The notes beneath the pieces were generated by a model. That model saw nothing but the letters and a program-made list of their open reading frames with translations. It had not been told where the DNA came from and ran no database searches. From Procambarus clarkii (lineage: Eukaryota > Arthropoda > Malacostraca > Decapoda > Cambaridae), in contig NC_091172.1 of NCBI RefSeq assembly GCF_040958095.1, positions 27,598,705-27,662,704 on the forward strand: a DNA stretch of 64,000 nucleotides, read 5' to 3'. Position numbers and translations under genes: made by a program. Positions 9,725 through 20,571 of this stretch are shown in pieces; the stretch's first letter is position 1; the number at the start of each line of letters is the position of its first letter.

Positions 9725-10006
9725 GACATAGAGATTGAAGGAGAGTGTGTGATATACTAGGATATGTGTGATATACTAGGATATGTGTGATATCCTCATC
9801 CCGTTCAACTCAACTTATACAGATGTTTTACATAGATCATTATATACAAATTTGCCATAAAAGCTAGCATTCACAATTATATATATTTTCATTTCCACAT
9901 GCACCTATAAAGTTATTAAATAATAACCCAAAAAGACAATGCTATTAAAATACGCACATAAATGAACATAGAAATAAATACAACTTTAAATTCTCACATT
10001 TCCATA

Positions 10007-10222
10007 CACGTCACTCAAGAGATGTGTATGGTTGCCATGCACGTCACTCAAGATGTGTGTATGGTTGCCATACACGTCACTCAAGAGGGATGTATGGGTT
10101 GCCATGCACGTCACTCAAGATGTGTGTATGGTTGCTATACACGTCACTCAAGAGGGATGTATGGGTTGTCATACACGTCACTCAAGAGATGTGTATGGTT
10201 GCCATACACGTCACTCAAGAGG
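10007..10222. repeat. Minisatellite, about 33-bp unit
   Basis: Seven starts of CACGTCACTCAAGA at mean spacing of about 33 bp. Units alternate in their second half between GATGTGTATGGTTGCCAT and GGGATGTATGGGTTG forms. Confidence 0.9.
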
Positions 10223-10339
10223 CACTCAGGCATCTGGATGATGAGAGTGGGAGGCCGTCACTCACTCCACAAATCCTTCATGTTCACTACAACCGGATTA
10301 TTCACGTACTGTACGTGAAGCTGTGATCTTCCTGTCCAT

Positions 10340-11070
10340 TCCCCAGCACTTGAGACGGGAACTGGACCCTCCCGTCCCCTCGTGTGTAGACTCCTACCCA
10401 AGACTCTTCTACAAATTAGAGGTATCATCAGGCAACATCACCGTGACAAGGTTACTGACGAAAGGAGGATAGAAGAACAAATCAAGGAATCTGTACCATG
10501 GTACAATGCGGTTACAGCTGGCAATCCCAATCATTATGGGCCAAGAGGAGGTGCCCGCGGGAGAGAATCGGTAATAGCAATAATCCGTCTTGGATACAAA
10601 TATCCATGGAGATTAGGAATGGAAACAACAGTTGAGCAGCGGAGTTGCAGAATCTGTGATGAGAGTGATGGACACCGCCTTGACCACTACCTGAGAGAGT
10701 GTGGACATCTAACAGTCATTAGGAATATGTGTAGAATAATAAACCCCACATTGAGTTAGGAAAACACTATTTGTCAAATATTGATACTGTTCTTAAGACT
10801 GCTCTTAAGAGATTCCCCCATTTTGCACCCGCAAGATATTGTAAGATTTTAAGGGTTGACAATGTTATCTTCTTGTTTGAGGAGCTGTTCACTTGAGACA
10901 GTTAAGCAAGTCCCAGCTGTGTCTGGGTACAAGTGACAGGATGAACAACCCACCGGGTTTTCTTCCTATTGGGGAGTGTTGTACAAGCTGCTATGGTGGT
11001 GTGTCCACTCACAGGATGAGTGGTGCTACCCAGTAAACTCGCCCCTCGGAGCAAAATTTAAAAAATCCTG
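10340..11070 (+). pseudogene. 5'-truncated LINE, C-terminal zinc-finger end plus 3' UTR
   Basis: The plus-strand frame ending at the stop 10757-10759 includes IAIIRLGYKYPWRLGMETTV and CRICDESDGHRLDHYLRECG. A C-x2-C...HYL-x-EC finger after an [IL]RLGY block is typical of the C-terminus of LINEs that also encode RNase H, such as the jockey, R1 and I groups. No ATG-initiated start exists; the upstream part is lost. A 3' UTR of about 300 bp ends near CAAAATTTAAAAAA (about 11065). Confidence 0.7.
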
Positions 11071-11105
11071 CCCACACGCCCTCATTGCTCTTGATGCCTC
11101 ACCGG

Positions 11106-11472
<367 letters not shown>

Positions 11473-11639
11473 GTGAGGATGTGGCAGCGAGCGATAGATT
11501 CTAGGAACGTTATCCTTATCTCCCATGTTTATCTCATGTGTGTTTTGTGCTCGCTTCTGTCAGGCGTAAATAATTCTCACCCAGCCGTAACTCTCAGGCT
11601 GTTGTGTTATTGTATTAATTACAACCTCCTTGAATAAAA

Positions 11640-11985
11640 CAAATGAAGTGTGATACATTGCTACCTCGGGAGCACCTTGTGAGAGATTAACATCATTAAA
11701 AACACTTAACACAAAACGGTCACGTCCCAGAAAAACAGAAGAGTTAGGGGAGACATGATTACTAAATACAAAATTACCAGACAAATTGATACGAAAGACT
11801 AGGTTGAGTATAAAGCATGGGTGATGCTCGAACAAGGGGACACAGGATGAAACTGAATACCCATTTGAACCACAGAGATCTCAGAAAGAAATATTTTAGT
11901 GTCAGAGTTGAGATCAAATGGAATGCACTAAGAAGTTAGGTCAAGGATGGGTAGTTGCATACTCCATTCGCAGTTTTACATATAG
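11640..11985 (+). pseudogene. LINE reverse transcriptase C-terminal fragment
   Basis: Plus-strand pieces MITKYKITRQIDTKD, HPFEPQRSQKEIF-like text and WNALRS-like text follow the order of the C-terminal arm (GDLI..YKI, RGH.kk, FF..R, WNAL) of decapod LINEs. Stops and frameshifts are present. Confidence 0.55.
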
Positions 11986-12594
11986 ATACACGAAGTGCAC
12001 AATTAATGGAACGAGAGACGTTCTTAGACTTAAAGAGACGTTGTCTCTCACAACGAGAGACGTCCATAGCCAGCATGTCAAGGGGACCTTCAAGAATGAA
12101 GGGTAATGATGAACCAGCCATATTTGACCCAATGTTCACTCGGAATGAATCAGTCTTAAAGGTATTAATATCTGAAGCCCTCTTGAGAATGAACGATCAC
12201 TGTTTACTGGCATTTGACTATCTGTAGGATGTAGGAACAGCCAGTTCAGGAAAAAGCTTCGAGGGCTGACATACCGAAGGGAAACAAGGAAAATTCTTAT
12301 GAGAAATAAAATCCTTTCTATCAGTACAATTGGACACAAACCTCGAGGGGGAAGACCACTCATAATATTATGGACGTCTTCCCTGGAAACACAAACCGTA
12401 ATTGTCTCTATTTTCCGCTTGTTACAACTTGTAATAAAGTTGTTACATCTTGGCTTAACGTGTTTATGACGTATTAGAACGTTGTTACAACTTGCTTTAT
12501 TGGTTGTTATAACTGATTAGGAAGTGTTAAAACTTGTTCGAAGTTTCGGTGTGTGTTTGGTGGGTTCAGCCAGAAATGTTGGGAGTCAGTCAAC
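11986..12594. other. No gene seen; short GTTGTTACAACTTG motifs
   Basis: 12420-12530 contains several copies in both orientations of GTTACAACTTG, and 12010-12070 has AGAGACGTTCT-type inverted copies. They may be parts of a decayed inverted-repeat element. Nothing else is recognised. Confidence 0.4.
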
Positions 12595-13480
12595 AATTTT
12601 GATCCTGTCGAAAGACCGGACAATAAAAGATATAGGGTTAACCAATGGTTTAACCAAGAGTGTAAGGATGCAGAATGCATGTAGAAAATTGTAGGAACAG
12701 TAGAACAAAATAGAGTGAAAAGAGAGAAAAGAATGAATACTGTACCAAAAGAAGCAAAGAATAAATTTGAGAATGACTCTTAAAACGGCAAAAAAAAAAA
12801 AAAAAAAAGAAATATACAATTTAAGCTACTCCGTAACTTCATCGGTATGAAAATAACAGTTAAGAATCAGGTGATGAAACTGTGAATGAGGATGAATACA
12901 TTTGCAGAAAACGACAGGGAAGCGTGTGAGGACCTCACATTCTTCCTGGAACAAGAGATTCCAGAAAATCTTCACAATTAGACGAAAGGAAAATAACTGA
13001 GCTGAGAGGAATGATGAGAAACTAAGAAACACAGGAGGATCTTGTGACCGACAGAAATGAAGAGAGGAAGTTCCTACTAACTGGACACAGCTAAAGATGG
13101 TTAACAAAACAAGGTATCACCAGAGATGCTGAGAACGCCAGCTGAAGACCTGTACTGGGCTCAAATATTATGATATATAACACGTCATTAGAAACATGAG
13201 TTCTAAACAGAAAGTTGAAATACAAAACTTTCGAAATACAAAACAAAACAAAAAAAACAGATATGAGGCATTAAACTATATGAGAGAATGTAGTTTCTAT
13301 ATCATGTCAGAAAAGATAATTGCCTTTATAAACAATGCCAAGATGGTTTAAGGGATAGAAACATGATAGAATCCAATGAATGAGCGAAATCAGATCAAAT
13401 TATTGGACTATGAAAAAGTCTTCAACACAGTAGCCCATAAGAAAGTAGCGCATAGATTGGAGAGAGAGAGACAGAGATTA
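12595..13480 (+). pseudogene. LINE fragment: endonuclease-RT linker and part of the RT
   Basis: 12600-12790 reads, in broken frames, like the K-rich linker between endonuclease and reverse transcriptase (KDAECM-, NKIE-KREKRMN-type pieces). Near 13395-13460 LDYEKVFNTVAHKKVAHRLE matches the RT stretch LDYEKAFDSVPH seen across LINEs, with the Asp after Phe changed. It is heavily decayed. Confidence 0.5.
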
Positions 13481-13680
13481 CAGGGAACAGAAAAGATGAT
13501 CCACTGAATAAAGTAGTAATTAAAGAAAACAAAAATGAAAAAATTGAGATTCACATTAATTAAGAGTCACATGCCAATTTTAGCTATAATAGACAATTTA
13601 CAGTTAAAACCTATTTATAGGTTTTATTGCCTCAAATTTATGATCAGTTACAAAGGCAGTACAAGAAAGGGTTACTGTTA

Positions 13681-14290
13681 CTTCAACTGTTGTTGGTGCT
13701 ACTGTTTTTGTTGTTGCTGCTACTACTATTACTGCTACTTCTACTGTTGTTGGTGCTACTGTTTTTGTTGTTACTGTTACTGCTACTGTTTTTGTTGTTA
13801 CTGTTACTGCTACTTCTACTGTTGTTGCTGCTACTACTGTTACTGCTACTTCTACTGTTGTTGGTGCTACTGTTTTTGTTGTTGCTGCTACTACTATTAC
13901 TGCTACTTCTACTGTTGTTGGTGCTACTGTTTTTGTTGTTACTGTTACTGCTACTTCTACTGTTGTTGGTGCTACTGTTTTTGTTGTTGCTGCTACTACT
14001 GTTACTGCTACTTCTACTGTTGTTGGTGCTACTGTTTTTGTTGTTGCTGCTACTACTGTTGCTGCTACTTCTACTGTTGTTGGTGCTACTGTTTTTGTTG
14101 TTGCTGCTACTACTGTTGCTGCTACTTCTACTGTTGTTGCTGCTACTACTGTTGCTGCTACTTCTACTGTTGTTGGTGCTACTGTTTTTGTTGTTGCTGC
14201 TACTACTGTTGCTGCTACTTCTACTGTTGTTGGTGCTACTGTTTTTGTTGTTGCTGCTACTACTGTTGTTGGTGCTACTGTTTTTGTTGT
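13681..14290. repeat. 57-bp higher-order repeat at the left end of the triplet array
   Basis: GTTGTTGGTGCTACTGTTTT recurs about every 57 bp (sometimes 48 or 114), marking a longer unit with distinctive GGTGCT and GTTTTTGTT variants absent further right. Confidence 0.75.
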
Positions 14291-15199
14291 TGCTGCTACT
14301 ACTGTTGTTGCTGCTACTACTGTTGTTGTTGCTACTACTGTTGTTGCTGCTACTACTGTTGTTGTTGCTATTACTGTTGTTGTTGCTATTACTGTTGTAG
14401 TTGTTGCTATTACTGTTGTTGCTGCTATTACTGTTATTGTTGCTACTACTATTATTGCTGCTACTACTGTTGTTGCTACTACTACTGTTGTTGCTGCTAC
14501 TTCTGTTGTTGTTGCTACTACTGTTGTTGCTACTACTGTTGTTGTTGCTACTGCTGTTGTTCTTGCTACTACTGTTGTTGTTGCTATTACTGTTGTTGTT
14601 GTTACTGCTGTTGTTGTTGCTACTGCTGTTGTTGTTGCTACTGCTGTTGTTGCTACTACTGTTGTTGTTGCTACTACTGTTGTTGTTGCTATTACTGTTG
14701 TTGTTGTTACTACTGTTGTTGCTGCTACTACTGTTGTTGTTGCTACTACTGTTGTTGTTGCTATTACTGTTGTTGTTGTTACTACTACTGTTGTTGTTGT
14801 TACTGCTGTTGTTGTTACTACTACTGTTGTTGTTACTACTACTGTTGTTGTTGTTACTGCTGTTGTTGTTGTTACTGACGTTGTTGTTGCTACTACTGTT
14901 GTTGTTACTACTAATGTTGTTGTTACTTCTACTGTTGTTGTTGCTACTACTGTTGTTGTTGTTACTACTAATGTTGTTGTTACTTCTACTGTTGTTGTTG
15001 CTACTACTGTTGTTGTTGTTACTGCCGTTGCTACTACTGTTGTGGTTGCTACTGCTGTTGTTGTTACTATTACTGTTGTCGTTACTTCTACTGTTATTGT
15101 TGCTACTACTGTTGTTGTTGTTACTGCCGTTGCTACTACTGTTGTGGTTGCTACTGCTGTTGTTGTTGCTACTACTGTTGTTGTTGTTACTGCTGTTGT

Positions 15200-18100
15200 T
15201 GTTATTACTACTGTTGTTGTTACTACTACTGTTGTTGTTACTACTACTGTTGTTGTTACTACTACTGTTGTTGTTACTACTACTGTTGTTGTTGTTACTG
15301 CTGTTGTTGTTGTTACTGCCGTTGTTGTTGCTACTACTGTTGTTGTTGTTACTGTTGTTGTTGCTACTACTACTGTTGTTGTTGTTACTGCTGTTGTTGT
15401 TACTACTACTGTTGTTGTTGTTACTGCTGTTGTTGTTGTTGTTACTGCTGTTGTTGTTACTACTACTGTTGTTGTTGTTACTGCTGTTGTTGTTACTACT
15501 ACTGTTGTTGTTGCTACTACTGTTGTTGTTACTACTACTGTTGTTGTTGTTACTGCTGTTGTTGTTACTACTACTGTTGTTGTTGCTACTGCTGTTGTTG
15601 TTGTTACTGCTGTTGTTGTTGTTACTGCCGTTGTTGTTGCTACTACTGTTGTTGTTGTTACTGCTGTTGTTGTTGCTACTACTGTTGTTGTTGCTACTAC
15701 TGTTGTTGTTGCTAGTACTGTTGTTGTTTTTGCTATTACTGTTGTTGCTACTACTGTTGTTGTTGTTGTTACTACTGTTGTTGTTGCTACTACTGTTGTT
15801 GTTGTTGCTACTACTGTTGTTGCTACTACTGTTGTTGTTACTACTGTTGTTGTTGCTACTACTGTTGTTGTTGTTGCTACTACTGTTGTTGTTGTTGCTA
15901 CTACTGTTGTTGTTGTTGCTACTACTGTTGTTGTTTTTGCTATTACTGTTGTTGCTACTACTGTTGTTGTTGTTAATACTGTTGTTGTTGCTACTACTGT
16001 TGTTGTTGTTGCTACTACTGTTGTTGTTGTTGCTACTACTGTTGTTGCTACTACTGTTGTTGTTACTACTGTTGTTGTTGCTACTACTGTTGTTGTTGCT
16101 ACTACTGTTGTTGCTACTACTGTTGTTGTTGTTACTACTGTTGTTGTTGCTACTACTGTTGTTGTTGTTGCTACTACTGTTGTTGCTACTACTGTTGTTG
16201 TTGTTACTACTGTTGTTGTTGCTACTACTGTTGTTGTTGTTGTTGTTGCTACTACTGTTGTTGCTACTCTGTTGTTGCTACTACTGTTGTTGTTGTTGCT
16301 ACTACTGTTGTTGCTACTACTGTTGTTGTTGCTACTACTGTTGTTGCTACTACTGTTGTTGTTGCTACTACTGTTGTTGTTGCTATTACTGTTGTTGTTG
16401 CTACTACTGTTGTTGTTGCTACTACTGTTGTTGTTGCTGCTACTGTTGTTGTTGCTACTACTGTTGTTGTTGTTGTTACTGCTGTTGTTGTTACTACTGT
16501 TGTTGTTGTTATTACTGTTGTTGTTGTTACTACTGTTGTTGTTGTTACTGCTGTTGTTGTTGCCACTATTGTTGTTGTTGCTATTACTGTCGTTGTTGCT
16601 ACTACTGTTGTTGTTGCTACTACTGTTGTTGTTGTTGTTACTACTGTTGTTGTTGTTACTGCTGTTGTTGTTGCTATTACTGTTGTTGTTACTACTGTTG
16701 TTGTTGCTACTACTGTTGTTGTTGCAATACTGTTGTTGTTGCTATTACTGTTGTTGTTGCTACTACTGTTATTGTTGTTACTACTGTTGTTGTTGTTACT
16801 GCTGTTGTTGTTACTTCTACTGTTGTTGTTGCTACTACTGTTGTTGTTGCTACTACTGTTGTTGTTGCTACTACTGTTGTTGCTGCTACTACTGTTGTTG
16901 TTGCTATTACTGTTGTTGTTGCTACTACTGTTGTTGCTACTACTGTTGTTGTTGCTACTACTGTTGTTGTTGCTACTATTGTGGTTGTTGCTACTACTGT
17001 TGTTGTTGCTATTACTGTTGTTGTTATTATTACTGTTGTTGTTACTACTACTGTTGTTGTTGTTACTGCTGTTGTTGTTGTTGTTACTGCTGTTGTTGTT
17101 ACTACTACTGTTGTTGTTACTACTACTGTTGTTGTTGTTGTTACTGCTGTTGTTGTTACTACTACTGTTGTTGTTACTACTACTGTTGTTGTTGTTACTG
17201 CTGTTGTTGTTACTACTACTGTTGTTGTTACTACTACTGTTGTTGTTGTTACTGCTGTTGTTGTTACTACTACTGTTGTTGTTGCTACTACTGTTGTTGT
17301 TACTACTACTGTTGTTGTTGTTACTGCTGTTGTTGTTACTACTACTGTTGTTGTTGCTACTGCTGTTGTTGTTACTGCTGTTGTTGTTGTTACTGCCGTT
17401 GTTGTTGCTACTACTGTTGTTGTTGTTACTGCTGTTGTTGTTGCTACTACTGTTGTTGTTGCTACTACTGTTGTTGTTGCTAGTACTGTTGTTGTTTTTG
17501 CTATTACTGTTGTTGCTACTACTGTTGTTGTTGTTACTACTGTTGTTGTTGCTACTACTGTTGTTGTTGTTGCTACTACTGTTGTTGCTACTACTGTTGT
17601 TGTTACTACTGTTGTTGTTGCTACTACTGTTGTTGTTGTTGCTACTACTGTTGTTGTTGTTGCTACTACTGTTGTTGTTGTTGCTACTACTGTTGTTGTT
17701 GTTGCTACTACTGTTGTTGTTTTTGCTATTACTGTTGTTGCTACTACTGTTGTTGTTGTTGTTAATACTGTTGTTGTTGCTACTACTGTTGTTGTTGTTG
17801 CTACTACTGTTGTTGTTGTTGCTACTACTGTTGTTGTTGTTGCTACTACTGTTGTTGCTACTACTGTTGTTGTTACTACTGTTGTTGTTGCTACTACTGT
17901 TGTTGTTGTTGCTACTACTGTTGTTGCTACTACTGTTGTTGTTGTTACTACTGTTGTTGTTGCTACTACTGTTGTTGTTGTTGCTACTACTGTTGTTGTT
18001 GTTACTACTGTTGTTGTTGCTACTACTGTTGTTGTTGTTGTTGCTACTACTGTTGTTGCTACTCTGTTGTTGCTACTACTGTTGTTGTTGTTGCTACTAC

Positions 18101-18790
18101 TGTTGTTGCTACTACTGTTGTTGTTGCTACTACTGTTGTTGCTACTACTGTTGTTGTTGCTACTACTGTTGTTGTTGCTATTACTGTTGTTGTTGCTACT
18201 ACTGTTGTTGTTGCTACTACTGTTGTTGTTGCTGCTACTGTTGTTGTTGCTACTACTGTTGTTGTTGTTGTTACTGCTGTTGTTGTTACTACTGTTGTTG
18301 TTGCTATTACTGTTGTTGTTGTTACTACTGTTGTTGTTGTTACTGCTGTTGTTGTTGCCACTATTGTTGTTGTTGCTATTACTGTCGTTGTTGCTACTAC
18401 TGTTGTTGTTGCTACTACTGTTGTTGTTGTTACTACTGTTGTTGTTGTTACTGCTGTTGTTGTTGCTATTACTGTTGTTGTTACTACTGTTGTTGTTGCT
18501 ACTACTGTTGTTGTTGCCACTACTGTTGTTGTTGCTATTACTGTTGTTGTTGCTACTACTGTTATTGTTGTTACTACTGTTGTTGTTGTTACTGCTGTTG
18601 TTGTTACTTCTACTGTTGTTGTTGCTACTACTGTTGTTGTTGCTACTACTGTTGTTGTTGCTACTACTGTTGTTGCTGCTACTACTGTTGTTGTTGCTAT
18701 TACTGTTGTTGTTGCTACTACTGTTGTTGCTACTACTGTTGTTGTTGCTACTACTGTTGTTGTTGCTACTATTGTGGTTGTTGCTACTAC
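15200..18790. repeat. Tandem duplication of about 1.79 kb inside the triplet array
   Basis: Rare variants recur at constant distance: GCTAGTACTG at 15711 and 17479; GCTACTCTG at 16263 and 18058; TGCCACTATT at 16561 and 18356; ATTGTGGTTG at 16978 and 18771. Spacings are 1768, 1795, 1795 and 1793 bp. The copies are roughly 15.2-17.0 and 17.0-18.8 kb. Confidence 0.85.
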
Positions 18791-19279
18791 TGTTGTTGTT
18801 GCTATTACTGTTGTTGTTACTATTACTGTTGTTGTTGCTACTACTGTTGTTGTTGCTATTACTGTTGTTGTTGCTACTACTGTTGTTGTTGCTACTACTG
18901 TTGTTGTTGCTACTACTGTTGTTGTTGCTACTACTGTTGTTGTTGCTACTACTGTTGTTGTTGCTACTGCTGTTGTTGTTGCTACTGCTGTTGTTGTTGC
19001 TATTACTGTTGTTGTTGCTATTACTGTTGTTGTTGCTATTACTGTTGTTGCTACTACTGTTGTTGTTGCTATTACTGTTGTTGCTGCTATTACTGTTGTT
19101 GTTGCTATTACTGTTGTTGCTACTACTGTTGTTGCTACTACTGTTGTTAATGCTGCTGCTGTTGGTGCTACTGCTGTTGTTGTTGTTGTTCAATTGATGC
19201 TACTGTTGGTGTTGCGATACGTCTACTGTGATGTAAATTGCTTTATTCCCACATGTTTTACACATTATTCCCGTTGTTG

Positions 19280-19515
19280 GGGACAGGAAGAATTTACTTA
19301 GGCTTATTTTGGTCATTTTAATCTACTACTAACCTCCTTTAGGCTGCAACTGACAACAGAGACCTAACCCCTCTGTTAGGTGAACAGGGGTGTCAGGGGA
19401 AACAAAGGTTACCCGAAACGCTGTGCGTACTGGTGGCTTTACAAGATTGTAAATACCATGCTATGTATTCTCACAAACCCAATGTACCTTCTTTTATATA
19501 AATAAATAAATAAAC
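19280..19515 (+). mobile_element. Retroposon 3' end with (AAAT)n tail, family F tail
   Basis: CCCGAAACGCTGTGCGTACT, GTGGCTTTACAAGATTGTAA and TATAAATAAATAAATAAA form a 3' end also seen in decayed form at 35797-35864. The part before it contains CCCGTTGTTGGGGACAG (compare 31288) and a GTTAGGTGAACAGGGG SINE core. It is a composite of old inserts. Confidence 0.55.
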
Positions 19516-19864
19516 ATGAATTGAGGAGCTTAAAGGCTGGAATTAGGAGCTAACACTTGACCTTACAAGCACCTGTAGGTGAGTACTCTCCCCCAAGAAG
19601 ACGAAGCTCTATCTCACCAAGCATAAAAGGTGAATACACACATGTAAATGAAGTGTCGACATTACGAGTTTGTTCTTCGTCACCCGACAGCTTAATTTGT
19701 TGCGCGTTTGGGGTTGATGACGGTGACCTGGATGAGTTCAAACCCAGTAATGCCTTTCTAGCTTTACCATATAACAAATGTTCACACTTGTATCTCACGA
19801 CACAAGCCTTATGGTAGTAATACAGGTGGGGTTCTTTGTCCAGGAGATTTTAAATTTGGTGTAT

Positions 19865-20570
19865 GATGTCGTGGACAAGATGGCGGGGGAGGTTGCGGAC
19901 GGGGCCGCCAGATGTCCCTGGAGTAGGCGCGCCGCCCGCCATATTGTGTTTGCCACTTGTTGTCTTTGCAGTCCGCGCGCTGTTTCCCCGTGTTTTGTGC
20001 AAGCTTTTCTCCTGTTGATAAGAACCAGCGATGATGAACGGGTGAGTAAAATACATGTAACGATGCATAGACTTAACGGGGAGACTTTTGGAGTAGATTA
20101 GCCTGGCTGACGGGGATAAATGGAGGTTTTGGAGGGCCGAGGTGAGGAGTGTGTGTGGCGGAGCGCGGGAACAAGGGCCTCCTCTTGGTTACCAAGCGCA
20201 TTTTCCTAGCATGGCGTCACCGCCTGCCACGCACGCCCTCGCCGCCTCCCTCCCCTCTCGCGGCTCCGGAGCTTTCTAAGTGAACTGTGGGCGCGGGTGG
20301 CGTGTGGAAGGCGCGTGTCGAGGGCGGGCGAGGGTGTTGGCTGAAAATGGATGCCATGGCGGCGGAGTTAACACGCCAGGAATGGCGGAGAGCCGGAGCC
20401 ACACGCCCCCCTCCTCCTCCCCGTGGCCACGCCGCCCGCCCCACACACGCCATATGACCCTGAAAACTACGTGTTGGAGGTGGCCCTCGCCAGCGGTGCT
20501 CTGGGGGTGGCAGCTGTTGTGTGGTACCTTGGGCGGGTCGTGTTGTGTCGTGGCTGGCCAGGCCTCCTCC
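19865..20570 (+). promoter_or_regulatory. CpG-rich block, candidate promoter and 5' UTR
   Basis: This is the most CpG-dense non-repetitive stretch of the window. AAGATGGCGG at 19877-19886 resembles the motif many genes have just downstream of their transcription start. Further on come GCGCGCCGCCCGCC, a short open start (20031) and a consensus splice donor GGTGAGTAAA (20041). No TATA box stands out. The transcription start itself cannot be placed. The G-rich minisatellite begins as this block ends. Confidence 0.4.
20031..20041 (+). CDS. Candidate first coding exon of an unidentified gene
   Basis: ATGATGAACGG is followed at once by the donor GTGAGT (20042-20047). The ATG lies in CCAGCGATGATGA, an acceptable start context, at the end of a CpG-rich leader. 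The exon ends after two bases of the fourth codon. Joining it to the microexon at 28741-28758 gives the open peptide MMNGDNDDVG. I do not recognise the protein; a DNDD acidic start is too short to name it. Exon and junction are inference from splice signals only. Confidence 0.3.
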
Positions 20571-20571
20571 C

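Larger units (their letters stand above)
13671..19191. repeat. 5.5-kb compound triplet array (GTT / ACT / GCT)
   Basis: The whole stretch is built from GTT, GCT, ACT and ATT triplets, mostly as GTTGTTGTTGCTACTACT with runs of varying length. Triplet register is kept nearly throughout. Stop codons cannot form in five of six frames, so very long open frames appear (poly-Leu, poly-Cys/Tyr and Val/Thr/Ala on the plus strand; Asn/Ser and Thr/Val on the minus strand). These are artefacts of composition. No splice or start context supports translation. Confidence 0.97.

Noticed and set aside
16710..19193. Long minus-strand Asn/Ser and Thr/Val open frame
   Set aside because: Reverse strand of the same array.
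14401..19197. Open frame of about 1600 codons (poly-Leu, Cys/Tyr, Val/Thr)
   Set aside because: It is the triplet array read in a frame where its triplets cannot form a stop. No protein-like complexity, start or splice support.
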